64,000 bases of DNA from Crocinitomix sp044361315. Lineage in GTDB: Bacteria; Bacteroidota; Bacteroidia; Flavobacteriales_D; Crocinitomicaceae. The translations under genes and the position numbers were made by a program. This document shows positions 1 through 7,805 of this stretch, piece by piece. The notes beneath the pieces were generated by a model. It saw nothing but the letters and a program-made list of their open reading frames with translations, was not told the DNA's origin and made no database searches. The stretch lies in the NCBI GenBank assembly GCA_044361315.1, contig JBIKJA010000001.1:1-64000 (forward strand), read 5' to 3'. How positions within the stretch are numbered: position 1 is the stretch's first letter; each line of letters opens with the position of its first letter.

Positions 1-1493
1 TCTGATTCAATCGCCTCCCTGATTTGCTCATTGATTTGTGGATTGTCTAATTTCAGTTTCTCGCCACGATTTTCATAATACAAAGGAACAGTTGCACCGT
101 CTTCAATCGAACGCTTGAAATCATATTTCGAAACATAATCTCCAAAAATTCTTCGGGTTAATTCGTCGTCCTTGAATAATGGAGTTCCCGTAAAGCCAAT
201 AAATGAAGCATTTGGCAAGGCTTTTCGTAAGTTCATTGCCAATGAACCTCCTTGCGTTCTATGTGCTTCGTCACTTATCACGATGATATTCTCTCTTTCT
301 GTAACTGTTTCTTCAAAATTGAATTTGTGAATAAGCGAGAAAATATAGCGTTGGTCTGTTTTGAGTAATTCTTTCAAATTCTCACCACTTGTTGCTTTTA
401 CGTTGGTATCTTGAACCGCTCCAACTCCCGTAAAAGTATTGTATATCTGCGTGTCTAATTCATTTCTATCTGTTACAAGAATAAATGTATAGCCACCGCC
501 CAAAGCACGTAAAATCTTTTGGCAAAGGAAAACCATTGAGTAGGATTTACCCGAACCTTGCGTATGCCAAAAAACCCCTAACTTTTGAGCGTCTTCTTTG
601 GCAATAAGTCCTCTTTTGGCCTGTTCCTGAACTACTTGAAAATGTTCTACTGCTTTGTTTACTCCGATAAATTGGTGATTTCGAGCAATTAGTTTAACAA
701 TAGAACCAATGGAAGTGTCAAAAAGCACGAAATTCTCAAACAAATCCAACATTCGGGCTTTGTCACAAACTCCTTTAAGTATGGTATCCAAACTGATAAT
801 TCCTTCTTGCTCTTCTGTTATACGCTTCCAATCGTGGAAATGCTCATACTTCGATGTGATTGCACCAATCTTACTTTCAAAGCCATTACTCAAGATAATG
901 AAAGCATTGCAATGAAACATTTTAGGAATGGTCTTCTTGTAATCGTTGAAGTTCGTTTCGTACGCAACCTTTATTTTACGGTGGTGCGCTTTTAATTCAA
1001 TGAAGAGCAATGGGATCCCATTTATAAAACCAACAATATCAGGTCGTTTTCTGCGCTTTGATTTTCCTTCAACCCACAGTTGTTGTACAGCCAAAAAATT
1101 GTTATTCTCAACATTGTCAAAATCGAATACCTTGATTTTTTTGTTGCGAACAATTTCTCCTTTATCGTTTTTGAAGGTAACGGGAATACCGTCTTTGAGG
1201 TAATTGTGTTTTTCGTGGTTGATCTCTGCTAAACCTTTGGTTGAGTCATCACTGTTAATAATTTCAAAAGCCAAATCATACGCTTGTTGGGGAAGTTCAG
1301 GATTTAGTTTTTGAATAGCGTTTAAGAAACGGTTTTTCAAAAGCACATCTGCTTCACTTTCACGCCCGAGCGTTCCATTCTCACCAAAGGTCTCCCCTTG
1401 ATACACATTCGCAATTTCCCATTGTAATTGATTATTGAAAATATCAATACAAGTTTGCTCTATTAGTTTATCTTCTGAATAGTTGTGTGCCAT
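1..1493 (-). CDS. hsdR: Type I restriction endonuclease subunit R (HsdR), 3' end beyond window
   Basis: Reading the minus strand from the ATG at 1493 gives an open frame of about 497 codons running off the left edge, so the C-terminal part is missing here. HsdR is the DNA-translocating and cleaving subunit of a type I restriction complex. An N-terminal nuclease domain shows a PD-(D/E)xK pattern near residues 150-168 (RPDIVGF followed by FIELKA). The SF2 helicase motor follows: Walker A TQGSGKS near residue 313, DEAH box SDEAHRTQ near residue 406, and motif III GFTGTP shortly after. It is the last gene of hsdM-hsdS-(membrane gene)-hsdR and starts 12 bp after the membrane gene. No frame break is visible in the part present. 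Confidence 0.95.
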   Translation of the reverse strand, partial: MAHNYSEDKLIEQTCIDIFNNQLQWEIANVYQGETFGENGTLGRESEADVLLKNRFLNAIQKLNPELPQQAYDLAFEIINSDDSTKGLAEINHEKHNYLKDGIPVTFKNDKGEIVRNKKIKVFDFDNVENNNFLAVQQLWVEGKSKRRKRPDIVGFINGIPLLFIELKAHHRKIKVAYETNFNDYKKTIPKMFHCNAFIILSNGFESKIGAITSKYEHFHDWKRITEEQEGIISLDTILKGVCDKARMLDLFENFVLFDTSIGSIVKLIARNHQFIGVNKAVEHFQVVQEQAKRGLIAKEDAQKLGVFWHTQGSGKSYSMVFLCQKILRALGGGYTFILVTDRNELDTQIYNTFTGVGAVQDTNVKATSGENLKELLKTDQRYIFSLIHKFNFEETVTERENIIVISDEAHRTQGGSLAMNLRKALPNASFIGFTGTPLFKDDELTRRIFGDYVSKYDFKRSIEDGATVPLYYENRGEKLKLDNPQINEQIREAIES

Positions 1494-1505
1494 AGTTTTT
1501 GAAAT

Positions 1506-2177
1506 CTATTTTTGATTAAAAACGTAATATTTCTTCAAATTTTTGTTGTAATAGCTGTTCAATTTTTCTATCAAATCAAAATGAGTTTTAATTACTCTTG
1601 AATACTTTGATAAATCTTCCTCTTCAAAATCATCGGAATTAAAAGCGTATTCTTCTTTTAAATAAAGTGATGAATACATATTCAATAATATTGACCTTAA
1701 TTCTTCATCAATATGTTTGCCTGCCAATAGGATTCTCTCTATTGTCTGTATTGTTGATTTTTGTCGGATTTTAAATAGATAAATCCAATTTTCATTTTTA
1801 TAGAACAATGGCAATTTATTTTTTGGATTGATTTTCGATAATGAAACTTTCAGTTCATCAAGTGTAGGATATTCGCTTAATGTCATTTTCATATTTCCAT
1901 TTATACAGTTTATAATCGAGTAATTATTCACAATTATTCCGATTACATTTCTTGCTACAAATGGCAAAATATGCTTTTTTTCCTTTCTTTCAATAAGGTA
2001 GTTATTTAGAAAAAAGAACATATAACCTGCAATATAAGAAAGACATAGATTTTCAATTAACGCCTCTATTTTATCAGCCTTATCTATTCCATTTACTATT
2101 TTAAATTCAGTAAAATTGATAACAAATACTATGGTTAAGCAAATAATAGCGATATATGTAAGTCCTTTTATTTTCAT
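1506..2177 (-). CDS. Unknown two-TM membrane protein inside the type I RM operon
   Basis: I do not recognise this 223-residue protein. Two hydrophobic helices are visible, about residues 5-24 and 42-62, joined by a short loop. A predicted cytoplasmic region of about 160 residues follows, rich in Lys, Glu, Asn and Ile, with no catalytic motif I can name. Its ATG overlaps the hsdS stop by 4 bp (ATGA), and hsdR begins 12 bp after its stop, so it is almost certainly co-transcribed and translationally coupled. Base composition is more AT-rich than hsdM. The context suggests an accessory factor of the restriction system or an unrelated defence cargo gene. That is inference; no function is assigned. 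Confidence 0.8.
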   Translation of the reverse strand: MKIKGLTYIAIICLTIVFVINFTEFKIVNGIDKADKIEALIENLCLSYIAGYMFFFLNNYLIERKEKKHILPFVARNVIGIIVNNYSIINCINGNMKMTLSEYPTLDELKVSLSKINPKNKLPLFYKNENWIYLFKIRQKSTIQTIERILLAGKHIDEELRSILLNMYSSLYLKEEYAFNSDDFEEEDLSKYSRVIKTHFDLIEKLNSYYNKNLKKYYVFNQK

Positions 2178-3364
2178 ACCTCTATCGTTCTATTCATCAA
2201 TCTTGGTAATAATATATCTCTCGCTTCTTTGAGTTTTTGGTTTTGTGAAGTTAATTTAACTAATTGCTCAAAAATAGGATTTGAAATTTGATTGAAATCA
2301 AGCATAATCTTATCTGTTGCTGATGGAAATTCTAAATGTAAAATTGATGTTCCTGCGTGTAAAATAGTCGTTCCTTTTGCGTGAGCCTTAATAGTGTTTT
2401 GGATACTTTCTGATTTAACTAAACAATAAGTAAATCCTTTTCCATAAAGTTTATCTTTAGAATTTATCTTTCTTAAACCCGAAGAATATGAACCTTCTAA
2501 TCCAAAGCCAACACTTCCGATACTGCCATCAAATGATATTAGAATATCGTTTTTTTCTATAATTTTATCCTTTACAAGTGACTTTTGCACATAAATTCCT
2601 CCATCTCTTTTGCTAATATCTCCAACCCTTAAAAAGGGTAAATTCTCGAAATTTGGCTGATTTTCATAATTTACACTTCCTACTTCAATACCTTTAGTAA
2701 ATTCAAAAAAGTCTATTACTCTTTTTATTTTCCATCCCATTGGTAAACCTGTTTCTTCATTAAATGGCGTATTCTCATAATTCGGGAAACGGAAATTCAC
2801 AAACCATTCTTTGTAAATGTTTTGGGCTGTTTCTTCCAATATCTTAATGCGTTTGAGGTTGTTTTCAATTAAATCATCGTAGGCAGAAAGAATGGATGCA
2901 ATGCGTTTTTGGGTTGGGAGTGGGGGAATTTTTATTGGAATTTTCTTCAATATTTGAAGCGGAAGATGTTTAATTGTTGACCCCGTGTAATATCGTTCAA
3001 ATTCATTCTGATTTCCCATATTAAGGAATGTATAGTACAAAAATTTGCTTTCAATACCTTTTATGGTTCTTATGCGATGTAATGCCTTTTGATACATCAT
3101 TTTAGGCGTTCTCTCTTGCCAAACAGCACATCGTCCCGCTTCACCACCTTCACACATAATTATATCACCCGCCTTCAAACTATATCGTTCAAATTCTTGT
3201 GATTCGAAACGCATTTTCTTCAAATCATCTATTTCAAAGTATCCCCAACGAACATCGACATTGGAAAGGTAGAACTCATACTCTCCTTTGTTTTTGTTTT
3301 TGTCAAGCATTTTACCCAATTCACAATTGGCAATGTCTTCAAGAAGGTATTCTTCCCAATTCAT
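2174..3364 (-). CDS. hsdS: Type I restriction-modification specificity subunit (HsdS)
   Basis: This 396-residue protein has the two-fold HsdS layout. The first target-recognition domain covers about residues 1-150, followed by a conserved helical spacer (IPPLPTQKRIASILSAYDDL) near 145-165. The second recognition domain covers about 200-360, followed by a C-terminal helix ending DILLPRLMNRTIEV. HsdS sets the DNA sequence recognised by both the methyltransferase and restriction complexes. It overlaps hsdM by 4 bp upstream and the membrane gene by 4 bp downstream. The recognition site cannot be read from the sequence. Length is normal for the family and the frame is intact. Confidence 0.95.
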   Translation of the reverse strand: MNWEEYLLEDIANCELGKMLDKNKNKGEYEFYLSNVDVRWGYFEIDDLKKMRFESQEFERYSLKAGDIIMCEGGEAGRCAVWQERTPKMMYQKALHRIRTIKGIESKFLYYTFLNMGNQNEFERYYTGSTIKHLPLQILKKIPIKIPPLPTQKRIASILSAYDDLIENNLKRIKILEETAQNIYKEWFVNFRFPNYENTPFNEETGLPMGWKIKRVIDFFEFTKGIEVGSVNYENQPNFENLPFLRVGDISKRDGGIYVQKSLVKDKIIEKNDILISFDGSIGSVGFGLEGSYSSGLRKINSKDKLYGKGFTYCLVKSESIQNTIKAHAKGTTILHAGTSILHLEFPSATDKIMLDFNQISNPIFEQLVKLTSQNQKLKEARDILLPRLMNRTIEV

Positions 3365-5388
3365 AACCCTAATTCTGTAAGGTTCAACTGTATTTGGTTG
3401 GCAAGTGAAATGGCTTCCTCGTTCAGGCTTTGCAGTTCCACTTTTATTTCCGCCATACGTTCTTCGTAGTCAAAATCTTCGTCGATTTGCGGAGCGACAC
3501 CAACATAACGACCTGCTGTTAGGCTGTAATCGTTTTGCGCAATTTCTTCTTTAGAAACCACTTTGCACAAACCTGCTATGTCAGTATATTCACCATTTGG
3601 AAAACGGCTAAGCAACCAATTGGCTTCTTTATTAAAATAAAGAATTTGGTCAATGCAATGGCTGTAATCAGAAAAGTCATTTTCCATTGCTTTCAGTTTG
3701 TCCAAGACATTGGCTTTCCAATCTTTATTCTTGCGCAAATCGTCTTCTTTTCCTGCTTCCTTCACAAATGCGTTGATGGCTTTCAAGAAGTTATTGTAAC
3801 CACGCTTTGATTTTTTCAAATGGTCTGTAACCGTTTTATCAAGTGTTGAAAGGCTCTTTTCATTGTATGTTAAACGTGTTTTAGCCAATTCATCAGCAAC
3901 CTGCTCGGTAAACGAAATATCGTCTTGGTCAATCGTTTCATTCCATTTGTTCAACCACGTTTTTGGCAAGGCGGTTTCAAACGTTGGGAGTATAGCATTT
4001 CGGTAATCAGCAACTAAATCTTGTGCTTTTGCTGTTAATTCAGTCAAATGCTCGTTGATAGTTGTAAAATAGCCTTCAACTGTTTTATTGAATACTGATT
4101 TTTCACCTCGATACAATCCAACAATTGATTGAATATTGTTCAATTGTTCGGGCGTAAAGTCGTGTAGGTTGGAAGATACTTTTCGATACACGTCCCGCAA
4201 GTCAAGCATAAGTGTTTTATCTGCTCTCTTAGCGTCGTTCTCTTTTGCTCGATCGTAGAACCATAATGTGCAAGGCAAAGAGCGGGTGTAGAAGAATTTT
4301 GTACCAATCGATACCATAACGTCAACAGCACCCGTTTCTACCAACTTTTGGCGAAGGTCTTTTTCCGAATGTCCTGCGTCAGAAGCCGAAGAAGCCATTA
4401 CAAATCCTGCTCTTCCATTTTCATTCAGGCAAGAATAGAAATATTGTATCCATAGGTAGTTTCCGTTGTCGTTTTTTGGTAAACCAAATGGCAGACGTGG
4501 GTCTTTCTTTACGCTATCTTTACTTTTGTCTATTCCGTCCACATTAAAAGGCGGGTTTGCCATTATAAAGTCACACTTTCCAACAAGTTCGTGCTTGTCC
4601 TCGTAGAATGTATTCCCTTGTAAAATGCTCCCTTCTAAACCGTGCACAGCCATATTCATTTTGGCTAAACGGGTATTGGTATCTGCTTTTTCTTGACCGT
4701 AAAAAGTAACTTTTTGAGATGCGTCAGCACCTTCGTCTTCAATGAAGTGTGCGGTCTGTACAAACATACCCGCAGAACCTACGGCTAAATCCGCTACAAT
4801 TCCGTGATTTGGTTGAATGATTTTTACAATGGTATTTACCAACGAAGGAGGTGTAAAGAACTCTCCACCTTCTTGTGCGCCACTCATTGCAAACTTGTTC
4901 AGGAAGAACTCGTAAATGCGCCCAAAGACGTCCCCACGAACGTCATTCAATGCTTCGTCATTGAAAACACGAATGGCACGTTGTAAGAGGTCTTTATCGA
5001 AAAGATTGTAATCTTTTGGCAATACCCCAACAAGCCCTTCATATTCTGATTCTATGCTTCGCATTGCTTCGTTGATATATTCACCAACGTCTGCACTTTC
5101 AGGCAAATTAGAAATGGTATCCCAACGAGCATTTTCAGGCAAGTAAATTGCTTTTGCGGTTAGGAAGTCATTCTTTTCAATCGGACGCACACCACGAGCG
5201 GGGTGAACGGGAAGTGATTGCTCAATTTCTATTTTTGCTATTACAAATCGGTTGTATGCGTGTCGGAGAAAAATGAGTCCCAAAATCGGGAAACTGTATT
5301 CGGTTGCTGTTAATTTACTATTGGCACGAAGGTCGTCTGCTGTTTTCCAAAGTCGTGCTTCTAATTGTTTAAGTTGTTCTCCGTCCAT
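3361..5388 (-). CDS. hsdM: Type I restriction-modification DNA methyltransferase (HsdM)
   Basis: This 675-residue N6-adenine methyltransferase is the first gene of the operon. The N-terminal HsdM helical domain covers about residues 5-135. The SAM-binding motif reads DLAVGSAGMF near residues 199-208, a variant of the usual D-P-x-x-G-S-G-x. The catalytic motif IV is NPPF near 278-281. A long, helix-rich C-terminal region (about 430-675) probably contacts HsdS. With HsdS it methylates host DNA so that HsdR does not cut it. It has its own promoter-like box just upstream, separate from the integrase gene, which lies 65 bp upstream on the same strand. Confidence 0.95.
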   Translation of the reverse strand: MDGEQLKQLEARLWKTADDLRANSKLTATEYSFPILGLIFLRHAYNRFVIAKIEIEQSLPVHPARGVRPIEKNDFLTAKAIYLPENARWDTISNLPESADVGEYINEAMRSIESEYEGLVGVLPKDYNLFDKDLLQRAIRVFNDEALNDVRGDVFGRIYEFFLNKFAMSGAQEGGEFFTPPSLVNTIVKIIQPNHGIVADLAVGSAGMFVQTAHFIEDEGADASQKVTFYGQEKADTNTRLAKMNMAVHGLEGSILQGNTFYEDKHELVGKCDFIMANPPFNVDGIDKSKDSVKKDPRLPFGLPKNDNGNYLWIQYFYSCLNENGRAGFVMASSASDAGHSEKDLRQKLVETGAVDVMVSIGTKFFYTRSLPCTLWFYDRAKENDAKRADKTLMLDLRDVYRKVSSNLHDFTPEQLNNIQSIVGLYRGEKSVFNKTVEGYFTTINEHLTELTAKAQDLVADYRNAILPTFETALPKTWLNKWNETIDQDDISFTEQVADELAKTRLTYNEKSLSTLDKTVTDHLKKSKRGYNNFLKAINAFVKEAGKEDDLRKNKDWKANVLDKLKAMENDFSDYSHCIDQILYFNKEANWLLSRFPNGEYTDIAGLCKVVSKEEIAQNDYSLTAGRYVGVAPQIDEDFDYEERMAEIKVELQSLNEEAISLANQIQLNLTELGL

Positions 5389-5408
5389 TTCAAGTTATAG
5401 ATATAGAA

Positions 5409-5416
5409 CAAATATA
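5409..5416 (-). promoter_or_regulatory. Probable -7 box of the hsdM-S-(membrane gene)-R operon
   Basis: On the minus strand the sequence reads TATATTTG, an exact match to the Bacteroidota primary sigma -7 consensus TAnnTTTG, about 20 bp before the hsdM ATG. No convincing -33 TTTG is seen at the usual spacing. The box implies that the RM operon can be transcribed independently of the integrase gene. Confidence 0.5.
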
Positions 5417-5453
5417 ACATTCCGAGCGGGAAATAGCCGAATTAAATCTACTT

Positions 5454-6743
5454 TTAAGTCATTGATTGCATTAGTTGCTTGTATTGCATTGCGAATAACT
5501 TAGCATTATCGTCCTTGTCCACTTGTTTGTTGATATATTTCAAAAAGTCAGCTTCTCGAGAGTGTCCCGTTATCGCCATTAACACAGGTGTAGAAATTCG
5601 CTTGTAATAGTTGGTTGCGAAAGACCTTCTAAGTGAATGGGAAGCCATCAGTTCCCATTTTGGATATTTTCCAAAAACTTTTCTTCTTTGTTTTAAATCA
5701 TTAACTACCAATTTATACCCTTCTGTCAGTTCAGTTAATCCCGAAAGATTACAAACCTCTTTGATGTATTTGTTAAACTTTTGAAGCGAAATTTTATGTG
5801 GCAAATTGTTTTCGAGCATTTCTATGACCTCAGCCTTCATAATGACCACAGAAACGTCTTTTTTGGTTTTCTTTTGATGCACGTCTGCGACTAAAAGTCC
5901 ATCAATGTAACGAATACTGTTTTTCGTTACATTCAACAGGTCTTCACCACGTTGTCCTAATTCAACACCGAATAATATCCATTTTTTAGCATTTTCTAAA
6001 TATTTTTTCGGCATTGGTGTTTCATAAATAGCTTGTATTTCCTCAAATGACAAAGTCACGATATATCGCTCTTCGTCAGACTCTGTAAAACTCTCGATGT
6101 TTTTGGCATTGGGGTGGGTTAAAATACCCAATCGTTCTGCGTCATTACAAACTGATTTTAAATTGTCAATTTGCTTCCCCGTATAACCCACCGAATAGTT
6201 TCGGACATTCAAAAGCCAATTTTTAAATTCTTCAACAAAAATATTGTTGATTTCTGTCAGACGAATTGTTTTCCCTGACACTTTCTGATAATCTGTAACT
6301 ATTCCTAAAAATGTTTTGTAACCCTTAACTCTGCTTTCAGAGAGTCCCAAACTGTTTTTGCCACTTACTTTTCTACTATGGGCGTTATCTATGATATATT
6401 GTAGATGGTTTACCAAGACTTCGGAATCAGTTTTTTCAACACGATTGAAGCACTCCTTAATTTTGCGTTCAAGCCAAAACTTATCTATTAACTCACCTTT
6501 TGAGTTGGCACTGTTGATTGAATCGTGAATAAACGATTCTAACTTTTTTAAATCAGAATGTAGCACTTTGTTTTCGGCATCATTCTGCTTTGGAAAACCT
6601 AATTTATATTGCCAATCATTTGGTTCTATTGAAAACCCTGATTTTACTTCAAACATATTCCCTCTACCGTAAGAAAGGTAAAGATAAATAGTGTGTTTGT
6701 CTTTTTTTACCGTACTTTTAATTCGAAATTTAACAGTTGCCAT
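5454..6743 (-). CDS. Tyrosine recombinase / site-specific integrase
   Basis: This 429-residue integrase has the Bacteroidota layout: an N-terminal arm-binding region (about 1-100), a SAM-like core-binding domain (about 105-210) and a C-terminal catalytic domain. Catalytic residues visible are the first Arg in ELGQRGEDLL (near 266), HxxR in SHSLRRSFATNYY (near 369), and the late His and nucleophile Tyr in GHSREADFLKYINK (near 393-404). It would catalyse insertion and excision of the element at a tRNA 3' end. It is the last gene before the attachment site at 6945-6966 and points away from it. The N terminus has an intact ATG with a good promoter upstream. Confidence 0.93.
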   Translation of the reverse strand: MATVKFRIKSTVKKDKHTIYLYLSYGRGNMFEVKSGFSIEPNDWQYKLGFPKQNDAENKVLHSDLKKLESFIHDSINSANSKGELIDKFWLERKIKECFNRVEKTDSEVLVNHLQYIIDNAHSRKVSGKNSLGLSESRVKGYKTFLGIVTDYQKVSGKTIRLTEINNIFVEEFKNWLLNVRNYSVGYTGKQIDNLKSVCNDAERLGILTHPNAKNIESFTESDEERYIVTLSFEEIQAIYETPMPKKYLENAKKWILFGVELGQRGEDLLNVTKNSIRYIDGLLVADVHQKKTKKDVSVVIMKAEVIEMLENNLPHKISLQKFNKYIKEVCNLSGLTELTEGYKLVVNDLKQRRKVFGKYPKWELMASHSLRRSFATNYYKRISTPVLMAITGHSREADFLKYINKQVDKDDNAKLFAMQYKQLMQSMT

Positions 6744-6760
6744 TTTTGAAACCTTTTAAA

Positions 6761-6792
6761 CAAAGGTAATTCGAGATAACAAATGAACCAAA
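6761..6792 (-). promoter_or_regulatory. Integrase promoter (-33 TTTG, -7 TACCTTTG)
   Basis: On the minus strand TTTG (6789-6792) is followed after 20 bp by TACCTTTG (6761-6768). This matches the Bacteroidota -33/-7 pattern and lies 18 bp before the integrase ATG, leaving a very short leader. Confidence 0.6.
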
Positions 6793-6793
6793 T

Positions 6794-6830
6794 ATTTTCC
6801 AAACATTTTCCAAACATTCTTTCATTTTCC
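6794..6830. repeat. Tandem 11-bp repeat upstream of the integrase promoter
   Basis: ATTTTCCAAAC occurs twice back to back at 6794-6804 and 6805-6815, and a third partial copy (ATTTTCC) is at 6824-6830. The repeats abut the -33 element of the integrase promoter and lie about 115 bp from the attachment site. They could be integrase arm-type sites or an operator controlling integration (inference). Confidence 0.6.
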
Positions 6831-6944
6831 TTCAATTTAAATCAACTTTCTTCTTTGCTTATAAACAGCCAATCTTCATTAAACCCTTATATACATTAGT
6901 TTTTGCAATCCTTTAAGCCGAAACAGACCGAAGTAAACCGAAAA

Positions 6945-6966
6945 GGTTCAAGTCCCGCCTTGAGTA
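6945..6966 (+). other. Attachment site: tRNA 3'-end fragment at the right end of the element
   Basis: The segment reads GGTTCAAGTCCCGCCTTGAG plus two more bases. It matches the T-loop (TTCAAGT), the T-stem 3' strand and the acceptor 3' strand of a tRNA, but no D-arm, anticodon arm or acceptor 5' strand exists upstream. Only two base pairs of the T-stem can form, so the homology begins at the T-loop. This is what remains at one end when an element integrates into a tRNA 3' end. The restored full tRNA should lie left of the window. Three CCGAA units at 10-bp spacing (6918, 6928, 6938) directly precede it. The tRNA species cannot be determined from this fragment. Confidence 0.72.
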
Positions 6967-6971
6967 CTAAG

Positions 6972-7012
6972 CCGGAATTTTTCGTTTTCACACGAAACTT
7001 TCCGGTTTTTTT
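6972..7012 (+). terminator. Rho-independent terminator of the disrupted tRNA gene
   Basis: CCGGAA (6972-6977) pairs with TTCCGG (7000-7005), with additional inner pairing (TTCG with CGAA), followed by seven T. It lies directly after the tRNA 3' fragment. It is probably the original terminator of the host tRNA gene, so host chromosome starts here. Confidence 0.75.
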
Positions 7013-7068
7013 ATGCCCTAATTCTTTTGATACTACTGGGATGTAGGAGAAAAAGGAATTCACTCTAA

Positions 7069-7321
7069 AAGTTCAGTTCGACTCTAAATTACCATTCAGA
7101 TTTTTTTTAAAATTTGATGGATTAGCCATTTTCTCCGTGCTTAGGAGTCAATTTATTAAAATTAGTAGGCTAGTTAAAATAATGTCAGCCGAATTTTTGC
7201 ATAGAAAAACATGATTTTTTCGTCAAAACAACTCGAAATAGCCCGCTATTACTTCGTTGCTTTTTCTCAAACTCAAGCATTTCTAGGCGATCTGAATGAA
7301 ATTTAAAATCGAACTAAGGTT
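7069..7321. mobile_element. MITE-like palindromic element, copy 1 (diverged, full length)
   Basis: This 253-bp element has terminal inverted repeats matching those at 48058-48310. The left end reads AAGTTCAGTTCGA and the right end TCGAACTAAGGTT, each with substitutions against the perfect 13-bp ends of copy 3. The inverted repeat continues inward to CATTCAGAT / ATCTGAATG, about 33 bp in all. The three bases on either side are TAA and TAA, as expected for a 3-bp target duplication. An 80-nt interior block (7199-7278) is identical to copy 3. No coding sequence is present. Confidence 0.8.
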
Positions 7322-7391
7322 TAAAAGCTGCCAACCGTAATATTTTTTCATAAGCATCCACATTTCTTTCTAATCTGAAAGGTACACCATT

Positions 7392-7699
7392 TTAAAAGTA
7401 GCAATAATTTATGGTGCTAATGATAGCGGCAGAATGTAGGTTTAATCGATCATTACCGTGTCTATCAAATCGTCTAGTTCCAAAATAAGCTTTGGCAGAC
7501 ACACCAGTAAAAATTTCAGATTCACTGATTTCTATTCCTGAATCCAACGCCATTATATAATAGGCAAATTCGATCGTTGAAATATCGAACCTGCCAATTC
7601 CATTTGCGACAATCCAAGCTGCTTGCGCAACGTCTTGTGTTTTTTTGCTAGTTCCTCTGAAATATCTGATGGGTTTTTCTCTAAACCAAACCTTGCCAT
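7392..7699 (-). pseudogene. Fused remnant of hipB-like antitoxin and hipA-like toxin
   Basis: From the ATG at 7699 the minus strand encodes 48 residues (to 7553) that start as an XRE antitoxin: residues 20-36 read KKHKTLRKQLGLSQMEL, helix 1 and the start of a helix-turn-helix. The next reading frame then carries the middle of a HipA kinase: FAYYIMALDSGIEIS, later YFGTRRFDRHGN and LHSAA, ending at a stop at 7392-7394. The two parts are out of frame and the rest of both genes is missing. A deletion therefore joined the start of hipB to the core of hipA. HipBA is a toxin-antitoxin pair; neither product can be functional here. Assignment rests on motif recognition. Confidence 0.7.
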
Positions 7700-7702
7700 A
7701 TA

Positions 7703-7755
7703 GCTAATATATTAGCCAGATGTAAGAAATTTATATGAAAATAACTAATATATTG
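7703..7755. promoter_or_regulatory. Palindromic operator upstream of the hipB remnant
   Basis: GCTAATATATTAGC (7703-7716) is a perfect 14-bp palindrome ending 4 bp before the hipB-like ATG. A degenerate second copy, CTAATATATTG, is at 7745-7755, about 42 bp away. Paired palindromes at this place are typical of autoregulated XRE antitoxin promoters. No other feature is seen between 7756 and the next gene end. Confidence 0.55.
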
Positions 7756-7805
7756 ACTATAAAATTTAATGCCTTAAAAGCCTTAATAATTTTGATAATA
7801 GTTGC

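Noticed and set aside
3361..5388. BREX or DISARM-type system based on the methyltransferase
   Set aside because: HsdS and HsdR genes with classic motifs follow directly; no pglZ, brx or drm genes are seen.
6794..6830. CRISPR array
   Set aside because: Repeats are 11 bp with no spacers and no cas genes.
6905..6966. Complete tRNA gene
   Set aside because: Only the T-loop and the 3' strands are present; no D-arm, anticodon arm or acceptor 5' strand upstream.
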